Positions 1 through 9,520 of a stretch of DNA of 64,000 bases are shown here, piece by piece (position 1 is the first letter of the stretch; every line of letters begins with the position of its first letter). The position numbers were made by a program, and so were the translations under genes. The notes beneath the pieces were generated by a model that saw only the letters and a list, made by a program, of their open reading frames with translations, did no database searches and had not been told where the DNA came from. The stretch comes from Euptelea pleiosperma (taxonomy: Eukaryota > Streptophyta > Magnoliopsida > Ranunculales > Eupteleaceae), in NCBI GenBank assembly GCA_035048495.1, contig CM068547.1, forward strand, positions 6,661,700 to 6,725,699, given 5' to 3'.

Positions 1-162
1 ATCCTGCTGGATATATATGGAACATTCGAATAGGAGGATCAGACATTGCAACACATTTTGTGCAATGACATTATGCAACCTGATCGAAAAATGCGTATCA
101 AGATTCGAAAAAAGGGGTGAATGTTGTTTCATGAAAGTCCCAAATTAGAGCTAGAAGAAGTA

Positions 163-763
163 GAATATGAAACTTTTGTCAACATTGTTGATTAGGACTC
201 ACCACCCATTTTTGACGAAGAGGCAATCAGTGATGATGATGATGAGCCTATCTTCGACAATTTAGCCGTCTGCAATGATGAAGATGTGAATTGGGAAAAA
301 GATAGTCAATTTAAGAAACGTCCGACAGCTCAGTTAGTCAGCTCTGTGGGGGTTGTACCTAGAGACCTGGGTTCAAGTTCTGTTCTTACCTGGGAGGGGG
401 AGGGGTTGAAGGGTTACTAAAAAAAAGTTGACTTATAAAAAAAAAAAAAAGAGTCAATTTGACTATGAAAGTGGTCCAATCCTAGTTGAGAGCTCCACGA
501 TCAACTGCAATGGTGGTCCCATTTTCATTTGCGACAACCCTCTTTTTGATGAAGAATTTATCTTTGGCAATGTTAAGGCATTGCCTGTTTATGGTGTTAT
601 GAAAGACAACCCTATCTTTGATAGTGGTCTTATCTATGATATAGTAATGGACAAGGACATGCCTCTTTTTGGTGAGGGAATGATTGAAGAATTAGAGTTT
701 GTGCTCCCTGAGCCAAGACAACTCATGGGGTTAATCTTTACATCGTACCCTCAGTCTTTTTAG
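163..763 (+). pseudogene. degenerate LTR-retroelement polyprotein fragment, split by a SINE
   Basis: The translation is acidic and repeats PIFD/LFDEE-type peptides (for example SPPIFDEE, DEPIFD, NPLFDEEFIFG), a low-complexity style seen in plant Ty3/Gypsy polyprotein linkers. An in-frame stop lies near 193. The frame runs to 312, is broken by the insertion at 313-451, and resumes in register at 461, so the insertion is younger than the coding sequence. No protease, RT or integrase motif is visible. The family assignment is inferred from style only. Confidence 0.45.
313..451 (+). mobile_element. tRNA-derived SINE with 9-bp target-site duplication
   Basis: A box-A-like segment (GCTCAGTTAGTCAGC, about 327-341) is followed about 40 nt later by a box-B-like GGTTCAAGTTC (370-380), the spacing of an internal Pol III promoter. 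The body ends in A-rich runs (about 418-426 and 437-450). It is bounded by perfect direct repeats AGTCAATTT at 304-312 and 452-460. This is the architecture of a tRNA-derived SINE integrated by LINE machinery. It is not a tRNA gene because no cloverleaf can be drawn. Confidence 0.75.
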
Positions 764-987
764 TTTGGGAACATCAAAGAGTACTGGTAGATCAAGCGAG
801 CTTTAAAGGAAAGAGTCGACGGAGTTCTCTATTGAGCCTAATATATGCACGGGTCATTTGACTCCTTGGAGATGAAGTTTACTATCACTGGCGATGCAAA
901 ATTGACATCATCAAGGATAAGAATAACACTCCCCTTGGAGAATAAGACAAAACTCAAGGACAAATTTTCTTTTAAGAAGGAGAGTAT

Positions 988-1393
988 TGATGTAGCCCAA
1001 TCAAAGTCCCTAATTTTTGGAAGATTATTTTGAAAGCCAAGGGTTTTCTTGCGTTGATACTTGATAGTGCCTATTAATGTCTTTAGCTTCTTCAAGGGAT
1101 AATTTGGCATTTTAGAAAAGTGGAATGTTAGGGCTGAGTTGGAAAAGCCAATGGTGAGGATTGGTTCACGGTTTTGGGGTTCACTATATATACACTTGTA
1201 AAGAAGGTGAGGAAGTTTTTTTGTTGTCTTCTGAGAACACATTCCTTGTAGGGAGTTGAGCACATCTCCTACATTATAGAGTTGATGTGAAAGAGTTGAG
1301 CTTCTCGTCCTCCTCCATTGAAATTTGTGTTAGAGCTTGTTCCCATCTCTCCTTTCCCCTTGTTGCTCTCCAGTTGGGAGATTGCACCAATTT
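988..1393 (+). repeat. LTR of an LTR retrotransposon, left arm of a palindrome
   Basis: The sequence begins TGATGTAGCCC and ends just before a GGTATCAGAGC primer-binding-site match to initiator tRNA-Met (about 1395-1406). It contains a TATATATA stretch near 1186-1195. A diverged inverted copy lies at about 2438-2851. The exact 3' boundary is uncertain by a few bases. Confidence 0.55.
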
Positions 1394-2437
1394 TGGTATC
1401 AGAGCCACCTGATTTGAAGAATTTATCCGAGCTTCTCGAACTTACAAGTATTCTTAGTTTCTATGGGCTCTTTCCCTCTTTTGGAGACATTTTTCCTGTG
1501 TTTTTTTAATTGATTGAAAGTAAAATTAACGTTGAGCATTCATCTTTTTCGACGATTTATTTGCATGTAAAACGCATCATTAACCTTCGACTTGTTAAAA
1601 TTAAAGTTGAGCTTCTTGGCTTTTTCAATGATTTTTTTTAGATTTTTTGTAGCATGAATTGCAGCCGATTATTTACCCTTATATTGAGGAATTTTGTGGG
1701 TTTTTAGCTCTCTTTGTGTTGTTTGTGGGTGAAAATACAATCAGATTTCTAGCCATTGAGTGTTGCAAGACGACCGCCGGACATCGGCGATCATTTGGGA
1801 GTTTTGTCTCTGCTTATCCATTTATACTTGTAATTTTTGTGGGGAGACATTATTCTAGTGCTCTGTGATGTTTTAATTTTTAAGGGCCACTTGACGGAAG
1901 GAAACTTCATTGGAAAATGGCGAATCTTTGGCAATATTTTTTTTAAACGTTTCCCACAAAAAAAGGTTTTGGGTTTTTGGCCGAAACCCAACCTGAGATC
2001 CAACAGTGGTAGAGGCATGATCAGCCACAGGGGCAGCATTCATGATCGCTGAGAAAATGATGATTTCACCTGAGAAAATGGTCTGAAAACCCAACTGTAT
2101 TTTCACCCATAAAATAGCCTAAATAGAGCTAAAACGTGTACAAAATTCCTCAATAAAAGACCGAATAATTGGCAGCAATTTGTGCTCCAAAAATTCGGCA
2201 AAATCTCAAACAATATCTGCGAAAGTTACCAAAAGGCCGAGAAACACGGCTATAATGATAACAAAAACTCGAAGGTTAATGATGCTGTGCTCCAAGGACA
2301 AAACAATTGACGAAAAAAGTCGAATGCTTGGCGTTGATTTTATTTGCAATCAATACAAAGAAACAAAGGAAAAACATCTCCAAAAGGGGAAAAGAGCTCA
2401 TACAAGCTAAGAAGACAATAAAGTCTCGAAATCAGGT
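1394..2437. other. retroelement leader sequences facing each other; no gene
   Basis: The right part (about 2085-2437) is largely the reverse complement of the left part (about 1394-1750): a GCAGCAATT/AATTGCAGC segment, the TTTTGTGTT region and the primer-binding-site flank all recur inverted. The centre (about 1760-2070) is unpaired. The open frames here overlap on both strands and look like chance. Confidence 0.5.
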
Positions 2438-2851
2438 AGCTCTTATATCAAAATTAGTGCAATCTCCCAACTGAAGATGCAACAGTGGTAAAGGAGAGAT
2501 GGGAACAGACTATAACTCAAATCTCAATAGAGGAGGAGGAGCAAGCTCAACGCTCTCAACTCAACTTTATACTAGAGGAGCTATGCTCAGCTCTCTTGAA
2601 GGAATTTCTCTCAAAAGACAACCAAAAAAGTTCTTCTCTTTACAAATGTATATATAGTCAACCCCAAAACTGGGCCAATCTCCACCATTGGGTTGCACTA
2701 CTCAATCCCAACCTTCAACTTCACTAAAATGTCAAAATTATCCTTTGAAGAAGCAAACGATAATAATAACCCCATTAAAGCGAGAAAACCCTTTGTCTTC
2801 AAAATAATCTTCCAAAAATGAGGGATCTCCCCTGATTGGGCTACATCAATA
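2438..2851 (-). repeat. inverted LTR copy, right arm of the palindrome
   Basis: Read on the minus strand it begins TGATGTAGCCCAATC (about 2851 downward) and runs into a degenerate primer-binding site (rc of GCTCTTATATCAAAATT, about 2440-2456). It matches 988-1393 over its length with many substitutions, so the two copies are old. Confidence 0.55.
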
Positions 2852-3870
2852 TTTTTTTGGAAACATGTAACATAGAGGGTATAGCTTTCTCACACTTGCC
2901 AGTTGGGTTGTCAACTGTCCATAGCTTTTTGAAGACTATAACTTTGTGGAAGACAGAGTTTCCTTGGGTAAAAGTTCATGTTTCTATGCAACTCATGATC
3001 TTTATGACTGGCCGAACCCTTCCTTATGTTAGGTGAATCATGATTTGGTTTCAAGGACATCTGTGTTGGTGTTTAAGTTTACTACTTTATTGCTGCACTA
3101 GTGGTTTTTTAATTTTTGTTTTTATTTTATTATTTGACCTTCTCGATTCTGAGCATAAGATTCTAAGGGGTTTTGCTTTGTTTCTTTGGTGTAACTATTA
3201 TTAACTTTCAATGCGAGCTGTAATACTTTTTTGTGAATAGCTGTAATAAATGCTGTCGTTTATTGGTGGTTTTCAAATCTATACATTGTAGATGCTCAAG
3301 TTATTTCTTAGAGAAGTTGAATTTAGGATTCTGAGAAAATTGTTCTATGTAGGTCTTCTCCTTTTTGTTTTCGGCATACCAGTAGTACCATTGAGCTTGG
3401 TCTATAAGGAAATCATAGGTACTCTTTGGCTAGATCCCGAGGATGGTGAATAAATGACAACGCAGTACATCACATACATGGGGTGGACGTCCCTTTCAAG
3501 GGGATCCCCTGGTAGATGTCCTAGGCTGAAAATCAGTTCCGATCAGATATCCTGATCCACCCATCCTTGACTTTCTTTGTTATTTCCTTTTTTCTTTTTG
3601 GGTGGACATCACATTAACTTGTTTTCGAGTTTTCGCTGTGGTTTCTTTTTGACCGCCCCAAAGAATGCTTTAGGTTGGATTTTTAAGATGAGATGTTCAG
3701 GCCAGTTTTTCATGTAGATCTATTAGTTGTGACCCATTAAATGGAAAATCGTACCTCCTTGCATATGTGCCGTGTGTATTAGTATGTCATTCGCTGATCA
3801 TCGTCATGTCTAATGGAGACCTGCACAATACCACTTGGTTTATATGACTAAACTCCATCTTCCATTTCTG
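2852..3870 (+). other. gene-less stretch upstream of the TH1 exons
   Basis: It is AT-rich with T-rich runs and ends in a polypyrimidine/CTGCAG acceptor, so it is most likely intron of the downstream gene. A 66-codon open frame at 2836-3036 ends near a GT donor-like site, but its phase does not join the next exon without a stop. No convincing 5' exon was found. Confidence 0.4.
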
Positions 3871-3873
3871 CAG

Positions 3874-5050
3874 GTGACCGGAAAGTTCTCTTTGCGGATA
3901 GGGTTTTGAAGTTCACTGGATCGGGGAAGATGAAACGGCGTATTCTGTTAATTACCGACTTTGCAATTTACATTGTCGACCCGGAGATTGATACACTTAA
4001 ACAGCGGATAGCACTTAGAGATGTTCAAAAGCTTTGCTTGAGTGAGCTAAGCGATAATTTCTTTGCAATTATCATCCCAACCGAGTTCGATAATCTCATG
4101 GCCAGCACTCGGAAGACAGAGATTGTTACTGTGTTAGTTGACGCTACCAAGAACACCGTATCAGATTATGAATTCGAGGTGGTTTTCTCCAATAGGTAAA
4201 TGAAGCTGATGCTATTTCTTTTCGTGCTTCTAAAATTACTACAGAAGATGCTGTGTTTTCTGGTTTTTAGATGGCGTTGTCATTTTATATGAAATGAGGA
4301 CATTCCACACTTTCACCCATACTGTACATGGTCCACTGATCTGGATTGTTCAACTGGTGGACCACATTTTGGGTGGGCTGTTCTTCATAGATGACCCCAC
4401 AACCCTTCATTTTAAGAATTTTCTGAAGGTTTGTGAAGTACATCGTTTTTCAAGGCAATAAACTTTCACAATCTTATTTGTCAAATTGGCCTGTATATAA
4501 TGGCAGATATGGTAATTACAGATATAAAAGGTAATAACCTTGTTTATTTATAATATCAGCTATATCTTTAAAATGCCTTTTGTTTATATTGACCATTTTG
4601 CCTCATCAAGGTTTCGTATCTAGGTTGATCTGTTTCTATTGACCTCAATTTTACATAATTTTGCAGGTTTGAATATCATCCTGCTGCCGAACTGGACAAG
4701 GAAGTGCAGTTTGAGGAAGTTGAAGGTTTGTGATCCTTTCTCGTCAGAAAGTCGGGGTCTTGGTCAATATACATGCTAGCTTGTGCTAGTAAATGCAACA
4801 CCATCTGATCAACTAGCTTGCATTGTAGGATTCACTCAATTTTATGTCAATTTATTTCACAATAAAGTAACGTATCGTGGGATGAGTCCAATATCGCCCA
4901 ACTGAGAATCATACACACTAAGGGACCATTAAAATGGGACCAATAGACCAGCTTCCCCCCTTTGTTTCTGTTATGATGCCTGTGAGTTCCTAAGGCTTTT
5001 GGTATCTGTGAATTTCAGGAGGTGTTAGAACGAGGATCGCGAAGAAGTGA
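3874..5050 (+). CDS. TH1 (myosin-I tail)-like domain protein, C-terminal three exons
   Basis: The exons are 3874-4195, 4667-4725 and 5019-5050, all with GT-AG borders (acceptors CTGCAG, TTGCAG and TTTCAG) and compatible phases; the stop is TGA at 5048-5050. The encoded segment starts at DRKVLFADRVLKFTGSGKMK and continues with a KRRILLITDFAIYIVDP block, an LSDNFFAIIIPTE block and a KTEIVTVLVDA block, ending in EGGVRTRIAKK. That order of blocks matches the TH1 domain, which in class I myosins is a pleckstrin-like fold that binds acidic membrane lipids. No motor domain lies upstream in this window, and land plants lack class I myosins, so this is probably a plant protein that carries TH1 alone or with other domains. 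The first exon begins in phase 1, so at least one 5' exon is missing from view; repeats crowd the upstream side. The domain call is from motif similarity and the cellular role is unknown. Confidence 0.7.
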
Positions 5051-5899
5051 AGGACCAGATTTCATTGCCATGTTATGCCATTGGGTTGCAGGGGTTTTGG
5101 CATACCTAAATTTGTAAAGGTAATTGATTTTTATATTTGCATTAGATGCTTGTGTGCTCAGCTGATAAAGCCATCTCCCAAGAAAAATATGTATTTTAGT
5201 CTTGTCTTCATTTGTGTGTAAGCAAAGTTCTTTCAACTTTGAACCAATTTTTCTAATGGAAGGGTGAAATATGATCATTGATAGATATTCCCAAGATGCG
5301 GTTGTTAAGAAATCTATGGGCGTGTTTGATTGCACGGAAAATTTTCTTTGGGAAAATCTTCTTTTTCCTTGCAAAATGTTCATTAGAAACTTTTTCCGAG
5401 AAAGTTTTCCCTCGACTGTTTGAATGCACCTTTGAAAATATGTATTTTCCAATTTTCTTCTGTTTGATTTCTGCAATTTTCTTCGAGAAAATATGCAACT
5501 TGTGAACTAGTACTTGTTATCAAAACTAGTGTAAAATTGAGTTTTGAGTCACAAGTGCAACAGAAAATTGTCACAAACCCATTCTACTCAACACTAATAA
5601 CCACCATCCGAATGACCATTGCTTAAGCCTGTGTGAACAACGCTTCAAGCATACATGTTGTCCCACCAAAAAAGTTAAAATATATCAAATTCATTCCCCC
5701 TAATCTATCACTGAGATAGCACTCTTGTAGTTGGTCATGACCTCCCTATAACGTTTCTGATTAGCTTGAGCCTTCACTTCAAATGGATCTTTCTCCTCCA
5801 CCCTTCTCCCAAAGCTCCCCCCATGTCTGTAAATGAGAAGAAAAATATTTTTCAAAATCAATCTGAGCAAAAAATCAGCAATTGTTTTTTTTTTTTTTT
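5051..5899. repeat. 3' flank with a dispersed CGTGTTTGATTGCACGG repeat
   Basis: At 5312-5505 lies a repeat that starts with the same CGTGTTTGATTGCACGG block found beside the malate dehydrogenase start (about 31633-31665). It is rich in GAAAATTTTC-type palindromes, which suggests a degraded MITE. Open frames here appear on both strands and look like shadows of the palindromes. Nothing else is recognisable. Confidence 0.4.
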
Positions 5900-6436
5900 A
5901 CAGAAAATTAAAAAAAAAATACAAAATTAAATCTATTTGTAGAAAACAATACTTGTTTTCAAAAATTGCAAAAATGAATACACAAGCCGTTCGAATCGGC
6001 TTCAACTTTTTCAAAATATAATACCAAAAATGCCCTTTTAGTAGCCGATTGAATCGGCGTCAGATCTAATCTGGCGCTGATTCAATCGGCGACAGAATTG
6101 ATTTGGCGCCGATTCAATCGGCGTCAGATATTGATTGTGGAATTTAACAAAATGAGTTTGGCTCTGTTTCAACGGAGTCAAAAAGAGTTTGGCTCCATTT
6201 GCAATGGCGCCAAATCAGATTTGACTCCGTTTGAAATGGAGCCAAAATGGTTTTGGCGCCGTTTGCAATGGAGCCAAATTAGTTTTGACTCAATTTCAAA
6301 CGAAGTCAAAACGGTGAGGGTAAAAATGGCGTCAACTTATTGACGCCTATGTGTATTCGTTTTTGTAATTTTTGAAAACAAGTATTGTTTTCTACAAATA
6401 GATTTAATTTCTTATTTTTTTACACAATTTTCTGTT
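5900..6436. mobile_element. foldback element with about 85-bp inverted arms and a GGCGCC repeat core
   Basis: The left arm (about 5900-5985, from ACAGAAAATTAAAA) is the reverse complement of the right arm (about 6350-6436). Between them lies a run of degenerate units about 25-35 bp long, each palindromic around GGCGCC or GACTCC (for example GGCGCCGATTCAATCGGCG near 6103). The 81-codon open frame inside is a consequence of the repeats. The superfamily is unknown. Confidence 0.65.
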
Positions 6437-6989
6437 TTTTTTATTTAGATGTGACAATGTCATGAATTTAAGGTTTAATATTCAATGTATAATCATCATC
6501 ATAAGTTCATGAAGTCATGATATAAACACAGATGCATGGAGTGCTCTGGTACTTGAATCACAATGCAAATTCCTATTGGGTACAAGCTAGTTCAGTCAGA
6601 AATTTACAGTTTCTAGTTGCATGGAGTGCTAGTAGCTAAAAAAATACCTATTTGAAAGGTAAAGATAGCTTTTTTAATGGCTTGGAGGCTGAGATAGCCT
6701 GCCAAGGCAAAGGAGAAGAAAGCAACAAGAGGAAGAAACCGATTTCCACAATTACCAACTACTTAAGCTTCAACAAGCATAATTGCAAGGGATCATCGTA
6801 GTCACCCAATTACCACAAGATCAATCACATTCTCTGCCACTAACACCAAAGCAGTCCAATGGTTTCTTCTTTAAATCAACCTACAAGAGCCTAAATTCTT
6901 CTTCCTCCAGTGACCGCATGTCCCTGACTCCCCATATATTTGGTGATGAAGAAGGCTGTGTTACCCTCACATCCAACTACTAACAACGC

Positions 6990-7086
6990 TGACCAATTTT
7001 TATTTTTGTTGGGCAAGCGGAGTGGTTAGTTAATGAAGGCGGGATTTCGACCCAGGTCATAGTATCAACACAAACATTACCAATTT
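6990..7086 (+). repeat. possible SINE remnant (box A/B-like)
   Basis: AGTGGTTAG near 7020-7028 and GGGATTTCGACCC near 7051-7063 resemble Pol III A and B boxes. The tail GGTC-ATAGTATCAACAC recurs at 7715-7733 as GGTCTATGGTATCAACAC, so this is a repeated unit. ACCAATTTT occurs at both ends. There is no clear A-tail. Confidence 0.3.
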
Positions 7087-7100
7087 TCCAAGTGGAAAAA

Positions 7101-7493
7101 GATGTAACAAGGTATGCCTGAAACTGTTCATTTGCTGAAGCGGCATTTTTGGTAGTCACCGCTGCCATCTGGGCCCACTGACCGCTTGGATGTTTATCTC
7201 ACCCCTTAGTGGATATACATACCAAAAATCACCTTGATTGGTAATCTATAACCTTTAGATTTTAACACTTTTTAGCACCATTTAAGGCGTTCTTATAGCC
7301 GCTGAATACAACACTCTTTTGAGTACTAAAACCAACGGCTAAAAATCATTAAACAAGCTGATTTTTTTGTACGAAAGTCTATTAAAGGGTGGGCTAAACA
7401 TCCATGCAGTCAGTGGGCCCAGATGGCAGTGGTGTGACTACCAAAAATGCCGCTTCCGCAAATGAAAAGATCTCAGGTATACCTTGTTACATC
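7101..7493. mobile_element. MITE with about 100-bp terminal inverted repeats
   Basis: The left arm from GATGTAACAAGGTAT (7101) through TGGATGTTTA (about 7200) is the reverse complement of the right arm ending ATACCTTGTTACATC (7493). The internal TIR part (ACTGACC..TGGATGTTT) is shared with the G-box MITE family, so this is a diverged member without the G-box. No clean target-site duplication is visible. Confidence 0.7.
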
Positions 7494-8081
7494 ACGACCC
7501 TAATAATAATTGTGGCCACTCCAAAAGCCTATTTTTAAGGAGATCAGTAAGTCAGGTGAAGGTGGGTATTGAACCCAATAGAAAAAGTTTGATGGATAGA
7601 ACTTGCATCAAACTGGATGCAAGGACTCTCATGTACACTAAAAGAGTTTTAAGTTTAATTAAGTCAAGTATATAGGTGGCCACTTTTGAGAGTCCTTGCA
7701 TCTCTTGAACTCAGGTCTATGGTATCAACACTCACAAAATTGTAGAGAGTCAAAGAGCAGCTGACTTACAAGGTTAAAATTGGTTAATTAACTTGCTTCC
7801 TACACCCCAAAAGATAGCCATGGAACCCAACCTCTGAATGATTTCAACATTGCTGATAAGAGGGTAGTGAAGCATGCAATAGGAGCCCAACACATGTATT
7901 GGGCATCACCAAATACACACCAAGGGCAGTGAATCCAGAGCTGAATCACTCTGGCTCTACTTCAGAGCCAGTGAGAAACTTGAGCAGCCGAGTGTGAGAG
8001 TTGGATTGTAGAAAGCAAGTTAAGTAATCATCAATCTGCCGTATCATCTACTACAACACATACAACATTCACCTGCGCATC

Positions 8082-8560
8082 ATCTATATAACAAAATAGG
8101 ATGGTTGTCTCCCCCTCTTATCCGGCTTCATAAAGGATGGCCGAGATCTTATCACTCCAAATGGACGGTGGATCCCAGCCACTCACACCCAATTTTCACA
8201 AACGCTTTGTCGATGAGTACCGTGGGCACGGGTCACCTACTATTTACCTACATATAAGGAATGAAATGGGTTGGATTTACATATAGCCCAAGGGTCAGGC
8301 TCAAGAGCCCCACTTTTTATGCCTCGAGAGGGGTGTTACCCTTAAAACGGATTGAAATGGCCAAGGGCAAACATGAAAAAATAGATTTTAATGATTTTAA
8401 CAGAAAAAATTGGTGCTGAAATTCAAATTTTAAAATTTGAAATTTCAAAATTGAAAATTGAAAAATAAATAAAATAGAATTTAACGGAAATTTAATTGTT
8501 TTCTTATACCCCTCTTATCTTATAGGGCTTCAATAATGAGTGGCTGAGATCCACTACACA
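8082..8560 (+). mobile_element. Helitron-like non-autonomous repeat
   Basis: It starts TCTATATAACAAAATAGG and has a GTACCGTGGGCACGGG hairpin followed by TCACCTACTA at about 8218-8243. A near-identical block, including the sequence downstream to about 8560, occurs at about 38430-38870. The short 5' TC start and the hairpin-before-CTA end suggest a Helitron. The strict CTRR 3' end is not met in this copy. Confidence 0.45.
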
Positions 8561-8689
8561 ACATAACAAGACAACTTGCTGCATCACCAACTTCAAGACA
8601 TACAGTACACATGTACAGAACATACTGTTTTTTTCCCCAAAATACCGGCGGTTTTAACACTAAGCGTGGAAAATTGTGAAAAAATCGTG

Positions 8690-8932
8690 TATGAGCCACG
8701 TGGCACTCTTAGAGACCACTGATCAATGGATGTTTGGCCCATACCTCGGTGAACCTACAGACCAAAAATCGACTTGATTAGTGATTTCTAACCGTTGAAT
8801 TATAGTTTTTTCATGGTTTATTTATAAACTCTGGGATTTTGAACATTATTGGGAGCACTCAGATCTAAAGGTTAGAAATCACTAATCAGGTTGATTTTTG
8901 GTATGCAGGTCTACCTAGGGATGGGCCAAACA
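8690..8932. mobile_element. G-box MITE family copy, right end truncated
   Basis: The left TIR carries a perfect GCCACGTGGC (8695-8704), then TGGATGTTTGGCC, the CCAAAAATC..GATTAGTGATTTCTAACC core and its inverted counterpart. It breaks off at GCCAAACATT, where a second copy begins. Confidence 0.65.
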
Positions 8933-9232
8933 TTAGTAGAACTTTGCTGACCGACCACAATATGAGCCACGTGGCATATTCTTAGAGATTTCTGATTAGT
9001 GATTTCAAATCTTGGATCCTTGTACCCAAATAATGGTCAATAATTGCTTACAGAAAAATGTTCAAACTCCCACGGTTAAAATCAACCAATGAAAATGACT
9101 CTAGTCCAACGCTTAGAAATCACTAATCAGGTTGATTTTTTGATTTGTAGGTCCACTTAGGGATTGGCCAAACATCCATACAGTCAGCGTCCTCTACAGA
9201 TGTGCCACGTAGCTCATACTATGGCGGTCATC
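8933..9232. mobile_element. G-box MITE family copy, left arm internally deleted
   Basis: It begins GTAGAACTTTGCTGACC, has GCCACGTGGC at 8966-8975, jumps from CTTAGAGAT straight into the core, and ends with an intact right arm containing GCCACGTAGC (9204-9213, two changes from the perfect palindrome). Confidence 0.65.
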
Positions 9233-9520
9233 GGACTGTATGTTCCGTTATTTCAGATTTCTTAATCAATCAATGCACGAACTCTGAAGAAAACTACAAT
9301 ACAGACCTCTGACCACAGCTTACCCGAACGTGACTTGACCCTACTTGGGGGGGTCGGCTACAACGAATCTTGTCACGAATTTTATCAGAGAAAAACAAAC
9401 TAATATAAAAACAAGAACATTTAAGACATTCGTTCTGGCAATGGGCCTAACATACAAAAAAAAAGATTTAAAATAAAATTAAACCACAAACAGACTCAAA
9501 ATGAGTACAGAGAATTTGGC

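Noticed and set aside
324..380. tRNA gene
   Set aside because: A- and B-box-like sequences are present, but no acceptor stem or cloverleaf forms and it is bounded by a target-site duplication; it is a SINE head.
2836..3036. 5' exon of the TH1 gene
   Set aside because: The open frame ends near a donor-like GT, but splicing it to 3874 gives an immediate stop in that frame, and it starts inside an LTR arm.
5833..6343. two small genes (62 and 81 codons)
   Set aside because: They lie in an inverted-repeat element; the reading frames follow the palindromic units.
9300..9370. RTE LINE 3' end on the minus strand
   Set aside because: GTAGCCGACCCCCCCAAGTAGGG resembles RTE tails, but only about 40 bp are recognisable, too little to annotate.
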